The notes under the pieces: model-generated
Told to the model about the DNA's origin: nothing
Databases searched by the model: none
Seen by the model: only the letters and a program-made list of their open reading frames with translations
Part shown: piece after piece, positions 28,789 to 36,525 of the stretch
Layout of the letters: each line of letters opens with the position of its first letter
Position numbering within the stretch: position 1 is the stretch's first letter
Origin: JAIQFV01 sp041494885
GTDB taxonomy: Bacteria > Acidobacteriota > Terriglobia > JAIQFV01
NCBI GenBank assembly: GCA_041494885.1
Contig: JBGQBO010000004.1
Coordinates: 1-64,000, forward strand
DNA: 64,000 nt
Direction of reading: 5' to 3'
Program-made: the position numbers and the translations under genes

Positions 28789-29394
28789 ATGAAACATCTT
28801 CGAATGTTGCTTACAGTTCTTTGCCTCATCACCCTTGTACCTGCCCTCCCTGCAAGTGCCAACGGATCAGCCGAACCCGCATCCAAGAACCCCGTGGTGG
28901 TCCTGCAAACGTCGATGGGAGACATGAAGATTGAACTTTATCCGGACAAGGCTCCCATCACGGTGAAGAATTTTCTCGACTACGCCCGGATTGGCTTTTA
29001 CAACGGGACCCTCTTTCACCGTGTCGTGAGGGGATTTGTGATCCAGGGTGGAGGGGTGACACCCGATCTCAAGGAAAAGGCGACGCGTGCGCCGATCAAG
29101 AACGAAGCCGGCAACGGTCTCCTCAACAAGCGCGGGACCATTTCCATGGCACGTGAAGAAGAGCCCGACACGGCTTCGGCGCAGTTCTTCATCAACCTCG
29201 TCGACAACGCGAGACTGAACCATCACGGAAACTCCGGTCGAGCGATGGGTTACGCAGTCTTTGGAATGGTGATTGAGGGAATGGACGTGGTCGATAAGAT
29301 TGGAACTTCCCCGACGAAGGCCGTCAACGCGGAGTATGCAAATGTTCCCATGACCCCGATCATTTTGAAATCCGTAAAGATTATTTCAGAATAA
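28789..29394 (+). CDS. Secreted peptidyl-prolyl cis-trans isomerase (cyclophilin type)
   Basis: 201 residues. A signal peptide (MLLTVLCLITLVPALPASA) precedes a compact cyclophilin domain. Recognisable pieces: LYPDKAPITVKNFLDYA, FYNGTLFHRVVRGFVIQGGG with the catalytic Arg and Phe residues, and SAQFFINLVDNARLN. It is expected to speed proline isomerisation in periplasmic proteins. It starts 104 bases after the large oxidoreductase and may share its transcript. Confidence 0.93.
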   Translation: MKHLRMLLTVLCLITLVPALPASANGSAEPASKNPVVVLQTSMGDMKIELYPDKAPITVKNFLDYARIGFYNGTLFHRVVRGFVIQGGGVTPDLKEKATRAPIKNEAGNGLLNKRGTISMAREEEPDTASAQFFINLVDNARLNHHGNSGRAMGYAVFGMVIEGMDVVDKIGTSPTKAVNAEYANVPMTPIILKSVKIISE

Positions 29395-29641
29395 TTGTAA
29401 TCACGTGCCCTGTGGCGTTATAATACGGTGTGGTTGAATCGGCGTCGGGTTTCCACGGACTGATAAATACTCCGAACGCGCGATCCTGTTGGATTGTTCC
29501 ATTGCTGTATTTGGAGCGCTTTAGAAACACACTTTCCCCGAAAAGCTGATTCATCCAAGTGTATTCCCTGCGGATGTAGGTCCACCTTGGCTCCTGCTGT
29601 AAAGCTATCCGAGTCGAGGAAGCGGTCGTTCTGTCCCCCAT
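29381..29641 (-). CDS. Doubtful small ORF
   Basis: An 86-codon open frame in the 284-base gap after the cyclophilin gene, on the opposite strand, with its end overlapping the cyclophilin stop. The amino-acid mix is protein-like (FGVFISPWKPDADS) but I recognise no family and see no strong ribosome site. It may be a decayed remnant or a chance ORF. Confidence 0.2.
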   Translation of the reverse strand: MGDRTTASSTRIALQQEPRWTYIRREYTWMNQLFGESVFLKRSKYSNGTIQQDRAFGVFISPWKPDADSTTPYYNATGHVITIILK

Positions 29642-29678
29642 CCCTCACTGACGTCATTTCAGAGGAGGAATATTATTT

Positions 29679-30653
29679 ATGAAAAGAACGGTCTTGTTTC
29701 TTGTCGTAGCGTTATTGTGTATCCAATGCCTTGAAGCACAGCCTCTCCAAAACCAAAAGGACATCTTCGTGTTTGGATACGAAGGACGAACAACGGTCGT
29801 GACGCTTCCTTCGGAAAGAGAGGGGGGAGGTTTTCTTATTCAAGAGGGAACTGTTTCTGGGAAGAGTGGCGTTTTCCAGGAGGCGCCCATCATTCATCGG
29901 TATGCATCACAGATCGTGGTCGGCGGGAATTACCGGACCCATGTCCTTCTGGGCAATCCTACGAGCGACTCCAAGACGGTCATGTTGAACTTAAGCGAAT
30001 CCACTCGAGGGTCAATGCTTGTAACCTTGGTGATGGAGGGTATTCCGGGTTTTCCACCCCTTCCTGCCAGTTCGTTCATGACAACTTTGAAGGCGGGTTC
30101 AGCGGTAGCCATGACTCTGCTGCCGCTGATGAGTCCCGAGGTAGTCCAGGCGGGCTGGGCGGACGTGTCAATGACGCAAACTTGCTCTTCCGATTGTGCT
30201 GACGATATCACTGTTCAAGTTGTATACGACATAATGGATGGGACTGAGGTTATGGGGATAGTTGGTGTTCCGGCAACTGAAACCGGTACAGAGTTCTGGG
30301 TCAACGCCCAACAGACACAGACGATTGGAACCGGCATTGCCATTGTGAACCCCGGTCTCTCAGACACCACTGTCACCCTGGAAGCATTAGGGCCCATTAG
30401 TATCCCCGTAAACGGCATTCCCTTCGCCAGGGTCGCATTGACGCTTAGAGCAAACAATCAAATGTCACGTTTTGTCAATGAATACATGAGTGCAGATCCT
30501 AATTGGGCCACCTTCCTTAATTTGCTGTCGGGGGATATGTCGATGTTGGGTATTCGAATCACATCACCCACACCGGTCGCAGTCACAGCGCTGCGTACGG
30601 TTTCAGGGAAGACTTTTGTGATTGGGGGCATTCCGGTCCACAAACGGAAGTAA
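29679..30653 (+). CDS. Secreted protein with repeat modules shared with the Asp-box protein
   Basis: 324 residues with a clear signal peptide (LFLVVALLCIQCLEA) and a very strong ribosome site (GAGGAGG). The mature part is beta-rich. A segment YASQIVVGGNYRTHVLLGN and a later one, TGIAIVNPGLSDTTVTLEAL followed by MLGIRITSPTPVAVTALRT, match in pattern the C-terminal modules of the 1125-residue protein at 36526-39903 (FPQIADGGGYQTQFILLN, and the LRSLSNSRGDFLM region). A CSSDC pair could form a disulfide. Function unknown; probably extracellular or surface-located. Confidence 0.75.
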   Translation: MKRTVLFLVVALLCIQCLEAQPLQNQKDIFVFGYEGRTTVVTLPSEREGGGFLIQEGTVSGKSGVFQEAPIIHRYASQIVVGGNYRTHVLLGNPTSDSKTVMLNLSESTRGSMLVTLVMEGIPGFPPLPASSFMTTLKAGSAVAMTLLPLMSPEVVQAGWADVSMTQTCSSDCADDITVQVVYDIMDGTEVMGIVGVPATETGTEFWVNAQQTQTIGTGIAIVNPGLSDTTVTLEALGPISIPVNGIPFARVALTLRANNQMSRFVNEYMSADPNWATFLNLLSGDMSMLGIRITSPTPVAVTALRTVSGKTFVIGGIPVHKRK

Positions 30654-30795
30654 ACATCATCCTGGGAAGTGGAATCGAAGGCCTCTGATCGAAGAATTTT
30701 GGATTCACCTTCGCGAAGGACTCGCGGAGGTGCCCTCTCCACGACGCGTGGGCGGACTGCTCAAATTCTCAGGTGGATTTCACTCGCTCCTGAAA

Positions 30796-32181
30796 TTAGT
30801 GTGGCATCCCAAACACATAGTAGACGGCACACAGCAGACCGAGCACCACTGACCCCCAGTTCAATTCCCTCCCCCGTCCCGATAGAACCTTGATCACGGG
30901 ATACAAGACCAGTCCTGCGGTCAGCCCGTTTCCGATGTTGTAAGTGAACAGCATCATGACGACCGTTGCAAAAGCGGGCACCCATTCGGTCAAATCCTCA
31001 AAATCAATCTTCGTGATCGATCGGACCATCAATACCCCGACGGCAATCAACGCCGGGCCATAGGCGTACTTGAGCTGTTGCAGCGGCTCCAGCAGAGGGA
31101 CAAAAAAGAGTGAGGCTGCAAAGAGAACCCCTGTCGTGACCGCGGCCAGGCCGGTTCGGGCTCCCTCGCGGATGCCCGTTGCGGACTCAATGTATGCACC
31201 GCTGGTGGTTGTGCCGATCAGGGCGCTGAACATGCAGGAAACGGCGTCGACCATCATCGGCTGTTCGATCCTTGGAAAATTTCCCTTTTCGTCCAACAGG
31301 TCCCCGGTGGCTCCGACCCCGACGAGAGTTCCCAATGTGTCCAAAAACCCCATCAGGAAGAGGGTCAGCAAGACGGGAAGAAAACTCAGCCGGACCACTC
31401 CTGCAATATCCAGCTTGAACGCAATGGCGCTGAGCGAATACTCACCTGTAAATGGGAGGGCGACCACCGCCTGCGGAGCATGGGCAAGATGCAGGAAATA
31501 CCCAAGGACCGCAGTCATCCCGATTCCCATCAGAATCGCTCCGCGCACCTTTCGATAGAGCAATGTCACCGTCAGCAGAAACCCAAAGATCGAGAGAAGC
31601 ACCAGGGGATCATGAAGATTTCCAATTTTCAATGGGACATCGGGAGCCCGCAGGGTCGCCGCGTTCGCTGCGAGCAGGGCTTGCGGAGGCATGCCAGCGA
31701 CTGCGCTGGTAACGAGGCCGGTCTCATACATTCCGATGAAGGCCAGGAACAGCCCAATTCCTACTGCGAAGCTATGTTTCATGCTGACCGAGATTGAATT
31801 CGCCAGCCAGGACCGGATTTTTAATAGCGTGATCAGGGTGAAGCCCACCCCGCTTACAAAGACAGCACCCAGGGATAATTGCCAGCCGATGCCCATGGCG
31901 GTCAGCCCGTAAGCGATGAAGGCGTTTTCGCCCATATACGGCGCGACGGCGATCGGCCGGTTGGCATACAGCCCCATCAACAGACAACCAAACACGGCCG
32001 CTAAGATGGTCGCGACAGTACTAGGTCCGGCAGGGATTCCGGCGAATTTCAATATGGCGGGATTGACCACGATGATGTAGGCCATCGTGACGAAGGTGGT
32101 GGCTCCGCCCAGCAGTTCCGTGCGGACCGTCGTGCGATTTTCCCGGAGCTTGAAGAAGGTCTCCAACATGCGGCCCAGCAT
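30796..32181 (-). CDS. NCS2 family purine permease (AzgA type)
   Basis: 461 residues with about 12-14 membrane segments. FVTMAYIIVVNPAIL near the N terminus, PIAVAPYMGENAFIAYG and MGFLDTLGTLVGVGATGDLL are typical of the adenine/guanine/hypoxanthine proton symporters of the AzgA (COG2252) group. It would import purine bases. Start uncertain: the Met at residue 5 is an alternative and neither has a clear ribosome site. No purine riboswitch core was seen upstream. Confidence 0.92.
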   Translation of the reverse strand: MLGRMLETFFKLRENRTTVRTELLGGATTFVTMAYIIVVNPAILKFAGIPAGPSTVATILAAVFGCLLMGLYANRPIAVAPYMGENAFIAYGLTAMGIGWQLSLGAVFVSGVGFTLITLLKIRSWLANSISVSMKHSFAVGIGLFLAFIGMYETGLVTSAVAGMPPQALLAANAATLRAPDVPLKIGNLHDPLVLLSIFGFLLTVTLLYRKVRGAILMGIGMTAVLGYFLHLAHAPQAVVALPFTGEYSLSAIAFKLDIAGVVRLSFLPVLLTLFLMGFLDTLGTLVGVGATGDLLDEKGNFPRIEQPMMVDAVSCMFSALIGTTTSGAYIESATGIREGARTGLAAVTTGVLFAASLFFVPLLEPLQQLKYAYGPALIAVGVLMVRSITKIDFEDLTEWVPAFATVVMMLFTYNIGNGLTAGLVLYPVIKVLSGRGRELNWGSVVLGLLCAVYYVFGMPH

Positions 32182-32623
32182 AAGGAGGAGGGCTTAGGGA
32201 GTCAATTTGATTTTGGGGCAAGGCCTGGAATGGCGAATGCCGGGACCACTTCAGGAACTTAATCTAACCGCAAAGGGCGCCGAGGAAGGCGCAAAGGCCG
32301 CAAGGAAAAATAAGCAGGGAACGGACGGCGAGGGGGATCCCAATTGCAACCCAAGAATAGAAAAACCGGGTACTCTCCCAAGTATCATCATCCCCGAAGG
32401 GGATACCTTCAATAGCCCAGGGCTGCGCTCTTTGCAACCCTGGGTGAAAGTCCATGTTGCCGCCTCCTGCAGAACTCCGAAGGAGTTCCGAAATCCCGGG
32501 ATCCTTCGCGACTCGTTCAGGGTCGGATGTCCGTCGAAACGAACTCTGCTGGGGTTGTGTCATTGGGGGTTGTTGCCGAAATCCTCAGACCGAGAGGGCC
32601 GCACTAAGTTGCTTTCCCCCAAT

Positions 32624-32809
32624 CTCCGTTAGGAGCAGCGTATTTATAGACTTGCAAACAAATCAGTCCGGTCCAGCTCCATTCGGAGCGACATATTTGG
32701 CAGCCAAGCTCTTTATCCTGATTTGGATCTGAATGGATGTCGCTCCGATGGAGCTCGCGCAACACCATTAAGGACACCTTGGTCTATAAATAAGCCGCTC
32801 CTAGCGGAG
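32624..32809. repeat. Nested inverted-repeat element (186 bp)
   Basis: Outer arms 32624-32651 and 32782-32809 are inverted copies matching at 25 of 28 positions (GTCTATAAATA...GCTCCTA core). Inner arms 32675-32694 and 32737-32755 are also inverted, differing by one deleted base. The nesting suggests one long folded unit, as in small non-autonomous palindromic repeats. Confidence 0.8.
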
Positions 32810-32954
32810 CTGACTGATCCCGGAGTCAAAATGCCCCCGTGTTCCATATCCCGCTGCACGGGGACTCGTTGATCAGTCCCGGGCAATCCGTCGATGGCGG
32901 GCTAATGCAAACCTTGGAATTAGAGTTACACGGGGTAATTGTAGAATCTTGGCG

Positions 32955-32982
32955 GTAGGGGCGCATAGCTATGCGCCCCTAC
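32955..32982. repeat. Perfect 28-nt palindrome
   Basis: GTAGGGGCGCATAG is followed directly by its exact reverse complement. There is no spacer and no T-run, so it is more likely a palindromic repeat or cruciform-forming site than a terminator. Confidence 0.85.
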
Positions 32983-33143
32983 GTTGAATCACGCACAATT
33001 TGCCACATTTTCACTGACGTTCGTATTAGTTCCAAGAGAGCTAGCCTGAGGGTACCCGGTGGATTTGTGTGGCTTGGGTTGACTCCCTTTGGAGGCGATG
33101 GTAGTTTTACGGAGCATTTCATCTCGAGAGGAATTTCATCTCA

Positions 33144-34601
33144 ATGCCATCATCATATCGAAGTAACCCTTGGCTGCTGATTCGTCGTTTTACCGCTCCT
33201 CTCATCCTGGGCATTTGCCTTGTACCGTTTCTGATACAGGGTCAATCCCCAGCACCTGCAAGCAGCACCAAGAAAGGCTCATCCAGAAAACCTGCTGCCG
33301 TCTCCACACCCGCTGGAGCCGCGAACGCCGCCAGGCTGCCGGTGGTCAGGCCCGAGTCGGTGGGGATGTCGAGTGAGCGGCTGGCGAGGATCGATGCGGT
33401 CGTTAAGGAAGCCATCGATCATCACAACACCCCGGGCGCTGTCGTTCTCATTGGTCACAAAGGCAAGATTGTTTATCGGAAGGCCTATGGAAGCCGGTCT
33501 CTTGAACCCCAAACCAAGCCCATGGAGCTGTCGACCCTCTTCGACATGGCGTCAATCACAAAGGTGGTGGCCACGACGACTTCACTCATGATCCTATTGG
33601 AACAGGGTGCATACCGGCTGGACGATCCCGTGTCAAAGTACTTACCCGAGTTTGCAGCCCCACTCAAAGAGGGGGAACCGAAGTCGCCCCCTCCACAGTC
33701 CGCGACAGCAAGCCAATCCGCGGTGATCCCTCCAACCGCCCCGACCTGGGACGCCACCGACAAAAGCAGGATTACCATTCGTCAGCTCATGACCCATTTC
33801 TCCGGACTCAAACCCGATTTCAATCTTTTCGAGAAGTGGTCGGGATACGAGGAGGCGCTCCGCCGGCTGAAAACCGAAACGCTTCAATCTGCCCCGGGAA
33901 CAAAGTTCGTGTACAGCGACCTCAATTACATCGCTCTGGGAGAATTGGTACTCAAGTTGTCGGGAGCACCGCTCGATGTGTTCGCCCGTCAGCATGTCTT
34001 TGAACCCCTCGGAATGCGTGATACGGGTTTCAAGCCCGACGCTTCACACCGCCTGCGGGCCGCACCCACCGAGAAACGTGCCGCCACGGAGGCCTACCTC
34101 GGGGGCAAAGAGGCCAGCGGGCCCGGCGATCAGATTATCCAGGGTGAAGTTCACGATCCGACGGCTTGGAGGATGGGTGGCGTGGCAGGACATGCCGGCT
34201 TATTTTCGACAGCCGACGACCTGTCGGTTTATTGTCAGATGATTTTGAATCTCGGTGAATTCCGGGGAAAACGGATCTTGAGCCCTCTCGGCGTGAAGAC
34301 GATGACCTCAAACCAGGTTCCTGCCTCGCTTGCCCGGGAGGCTCCCGGAAATGTGCGCGTCGCGCGCGGGCTGGGCTGGGACATCGCCTCCTCTTATTCC
34401 AGCAATCGCGGCGACTTGTTCCCCGCTAATTCCTTCGGACACACCGGATTTACCGGCACGGATCTCTGGATCGACCCATCAACGAGCACCTTTCTAATTC
34501 TGTTGACGAATCGAGTTCATCCCAACGGAAAAGGCAATGTGACGGAGCTGCGGGCTAAGGTGGCGAATGTTTTGTCAGCGTCGATCCTCGAATCGAAATA
34601 A
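33144..34601 (+). CDS. Secreted serine hydrolase (class C beta-lactamase / esterase fold)
   Basis: 485 residues. An N-terminal signal sequence (PLILGICLVPFLIQG) precedes a low-complexity Ser/Ala/Lys linker and a beta-lactamase-like domain. The catalytic SxxK is S137-ITK-K140 in MASITKVVATT; YSDLNY supplies the Tyr motif, and GHTGFTGTD the HTG triad. Such enzymes are esterases, D-aminopeptidases or penicillin-binding relatives, and true beta-lactamase activity is not implied. An insert rich in Pro/Ser/Ala follows the Tyr-Leu-Pro segment near residue 170. Confidence 0.88.
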   Translation: MPSSYRSNPWLLIRRFTAPLILGICLVPFLIQGQSPAPASSTKKGSSRKPAAVSTPAGAANAARLPVVRPESVGMSSERLARIDAVVKEAIDHHNTPGAVVLIGHKGKIVYRKAYGSRSLEPQTKPMELSTLFDMASITKVVATTTSLMILLEQGAYRLDDPVSKYLPEFAAPLKEGEPKSPPPQSATASQSAVIPPTAPTWDATDKSRITIRQLMTHFSGLKPDFNLFEKWSGYEEALRRLKTETLQSAPGTKFVYSDLNYIALGELVLKLSGAPLDVFARQHVFEPLGMRDTGFKPDASHRLRAAPTEKRAATEAYLGGKEASGPGDQIIQGEVHDPTAWRMGGVAGHAGLFSTADDLSVYCQMILNLGEFRGKRILSPLGVKTMTSNQVPASLAREAPGNVRVARGLGWDIASSYSSNRGDLFPANSFGHTGFTGTDLWIDPSTSTFLILLTNRVHPNGKGNVTELRAKVANVLSASILESK

Positions 34602-34661
34602 TCACCCGTCGCGTCAAGAGAATTTGCCAACTGCCGGAAAATATTTTATAAATAAGGGGTC

Positions 34662-34955
34662 ATGAACGAGCCATCGGTGTTTAAGAATCCGAAGGCAGTA
34701 GAGCGCTGCCTCGAACTGCCCAACCTCATCTCGTTCCGATTTGTCGGCAGTTCCGGGCATCGTTATTACTCTCAATTACTGGGTGCCATTGAAGGGGTCG
34801 TGCAAACAGCCCAGATCAAGCGGCAGTTTCAAAGGAGCTCCAGCGGCGGGCGGTACGTTTCTTATCGCTTCGACATCTTTTGCACAGAGATGGACGAAGT
34901 CGAAGGCATCTACCGTGCCGTCGGGAAGCTCCAGGATACAAAATTCGTATTGTGA
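34662..34955 (+). CDS. YbeD-like (DUF493) small protein
   Basis: 97 residues. The pattern FRFVGSSGHRYYSQLLGAIE, a central RSSSGGRYVSYRF strand pair and EVEGIYRAVGKLQDTKFVL matches the DUF493/YbeD alpha-beta fold, seen in E. coli between dacA and lipB. AAGGGG sits just before the ATG. The molecular role of the family is unknown. It follows a beta-lactamase-fold gene, a loose echo of the dacA-ybeD pairing. Confidence 0.7.
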   Translation: MNEPSVFKNPKAVERCLELPNLISFRFVGSSGHRYYSQLLGAIEGVVQTAQIKRQFQRSSSGGRYVSYRFDIFCTEMDEVEGIYRAVGKLQDTKFVL

Positions 34956-35067
34956 GCTTCCTCCTGCATCTTCTTCACTTCCTGAAATCACCCTTGCGAG
35001 CTTCTCATCTTTCGTCTACCATCACGAATTCCCTTGGACACGCGGATCACTTTTCAGGATAAATAAC

Positions 35068-35802
35068 ATGGAACTTCGAGGAAAAACAGCCCTGGTTACC
35101 GGTGGAGCGCTCCGGGTTGGTCGAGCCATTGCTCTCACCCTTGCGGAGCGCGGCGCGAACGTGGTCGTGAATTACAACCGGTCTGCTGACGCCGCCAACA
35201 ACACCGTGAAAGAGATCGAGGCGCACGGCGTTCGGGGGCTGGCCCTGCAGTGTGACGTTTCTCAGGTGGCTCAAGTCGAGTGGATGATGCAGTCGATCGT
35301 AACGCATTTCGGGACGATCGACGTGTTGGTCAATAGTGCTGCAATCTATGAAAAAGCATCGCTCGAAAAGGTCACCGAACGCGATTGGGACAGCCATCTG
35401 GATATTAATCTGAAAGGCTCATTCTTTTGTGCCAAATATGCCGGACAGCACATGCTGAAGCAGGGCCGGGGCAAGATTATTAACTTCGCGGACTGGGCAG
35501 GCGTCCGTCCCTATGCCGATTATCTCCCCTACTGCATTTCCAAGGGAGGAGTCATTACCATGACGCGGGGCCTGGCCAAGTCCCTGGCACCGAACATCCA
35601 GGTCAATTGCATCGCCCCCGGCCCAATTCTTTTGCCAGCCGATTTTACAGAGGAAGAGACGCAGAAGGTGATCACTGCAACACCATTGAAACGAATCGGA
35701 TCACCCAAAGACATCGCGGCAACGGTCGTATTCCTGGTCGAAGGATCCGATTTCATCACGGGGGCCATGATCAGTGTGGATGGCGGCCGGCTGATTGCGT
35801 GA
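35068..35802 (+). CDS. Pteridine-reductase-type short-chain dehydrogenase
   Basis: 244 residues. The cofactor motif TGGALRVG (residues 11-18) is the R-containing variant found in pteridine reductases. The active site reads D142 (INFADWAG), Y155 and K159 (YCISK), with Asp in the place where ordinary SDRs have Ser. The same D-Y-K set is known in trypanosomatid PTR1 and bacterial FolM. A QueD/PTPS gene lies 160 bases downstream, which supports a pterin substrate. The open frame extends upstream to 34741, but the ATG at 35068 starts the Rossmann fold. General FabG-like activity is the alternative. Confidence 0.8.
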   Translation: MELRGKTALVTGGALRVGRAIALTLAERGANVVVNYNRSADAANNTVKEIEAHGVRGLALQCDVSQVAQVEWMMQSIVTHFGTIDVLVNSAAIYEKASLEKVTERDWDSHLDINLKGSFFCAKYAGQHMLKQGRGKIINFADWAGVRPYADYLPYCISKGGVITMTRGLAKSLAPNIQVNCIAPGPILLPADFTEEETQKVITATPLKRIGSPKDIAATVVFLVEGSDFITGAMISVDGGRLIA

Positions 35803-35841
35803 GGCAGGTGTTTGGTGTCGGGTGCCGGGTGCCAGGAATAG

Positions 35842-35928
35842 CGAAGTCAGAGGTCGGAAGTCAGATGAATCGTCCGGCTAGTTTCCAATGTTTGGCATTT
35901 TAATTCCGACTTCTGACCTCTGACTTCG
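35842..35928. repeat. Inverted repeat between pteridine reductase and QueD genes
   Basis: Arms 35842-35864 and 35906-35928 (23 nt each) are inverted copies differing at two positions, built from short GAAGTCAGAGGTC words, with a 41-base spacer. It can form a long hairpin that ends in GTTTTC, so it could weaken read-through into the queD-like gene. It looks like an inserted interspersed repeat. Confidence 0.7.
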
Positions 35929-35962
35929 TTTTCACTTACTGTTTGTTTGGGGGACTGCCACA

Positions 35963-36409
35963 ATGTACAAGGTCACGAAAGAGCTTCACTTCTGCTACGG
36001 TCATCGGCTCTTGAACTACGAGGGCATCTGCATGCATCCCCATGGACACAACTCCAAGGTGGAAGTGGAATTGACGCTTCCCGGCTTGGATGAGCGCCAC
36101 ATGGTGGTTGATTTTGGAGAGATCAAGCGGGAGATTCAGACCTGGATCGATGACAACATCGATCACAAGATGGTCCTCCACAAGGACGACCCCCTCGTCC
36201 CGGTGCTCGCCGAGTTGCACGAACCCATGTTTCTCATCAACACCAATCCGACTGCGGAAAGTCTGGCGCGCCTGATCTACGAGTTTGCGGCTTCGAAAGG
36301 ATTTCCGGTGAGCGAGGTGCGATTGTGGGAAGGGTTTACTTCCTATGCGTCATACAGCCACTCGAAGCAACAGGTCGCGGAAGAAGCAGTGGCCTATTCG
36401 AAGGCATGA
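35963..36409 (+). CDS. queD: 6-pyruvoyl-tetrahydropterin / 6-carboxytetrahydropterin synthase family
   Basis: 148 residues of the T-fold zinc enzyme family. Zinc ligands H14, H27 and H29 are visible (YGHRL, HPHGHN), with C23 in CMHPHGH as the catalytic Cys in the CxxxHGH pattern of QueD. The C-terminal RLWEGFTSYASY gives the substrate-anchoring Glu. QueD makes carboxytetrahydropterin for queuosine, while PTPS makes pyruvoyl-tetrahydropterin. The neighbouring pteridine reductase leaves both roles open. GGGGGA precedes the ATG. Confidence 0.88.
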   Translation: MYKVTKELHFCYGHRLLNYEGICMHPHGHNSKVEVELTLPGLDERHMVVDFGEIKREIQTWIDDNIDHKMVLHKDDPLVPVLAELHEPMFLINTNPTAESLARLIYEFAASKGFPVSEVRLWEGFTSYASYSHSKQQVAEEAVAYSKA

Positions 36410-36525
36410 GTGGGGATTTCCCTAACGTTAACTCGGACGCACAAATCCACCCTGATGAGAGTGAATCCAGGATGACCCCCCTGACAAGGTGACGCCAATC
36501 GATCCGGGTTTTTCCTTTCTTCTAC

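Larger units (their letters stand above)
32182..33143. other. Repeat-rich intergenic region
   Basis: A 962-base region with no supported gene, packed with palindromes: ATCCCC-gaa-GGGGAT (32390-32404), CCCAGGG...CCCTGGG (32416-32444), GAACTCC-gaa-GGAGTTC (32472-32488), a 186-bp inverted-repeat element (32624-32809) and a perfect 28-nt palindrome (32955-32982). A CCGCAAAGGGCGC word near 32270 also occurs near 10750. Promoters for the permease (minus) and serine hydrolase (plus) should lie at its ends. Confidence 0.75.

Noticed and set aside
33144..34601. Antibiotic-resistance beta-lactamase
   Set aside because: The SxxK fold is shared with esterases and peptidases; the Pro-rich insert and general sequence do not match known resistance enzymes.
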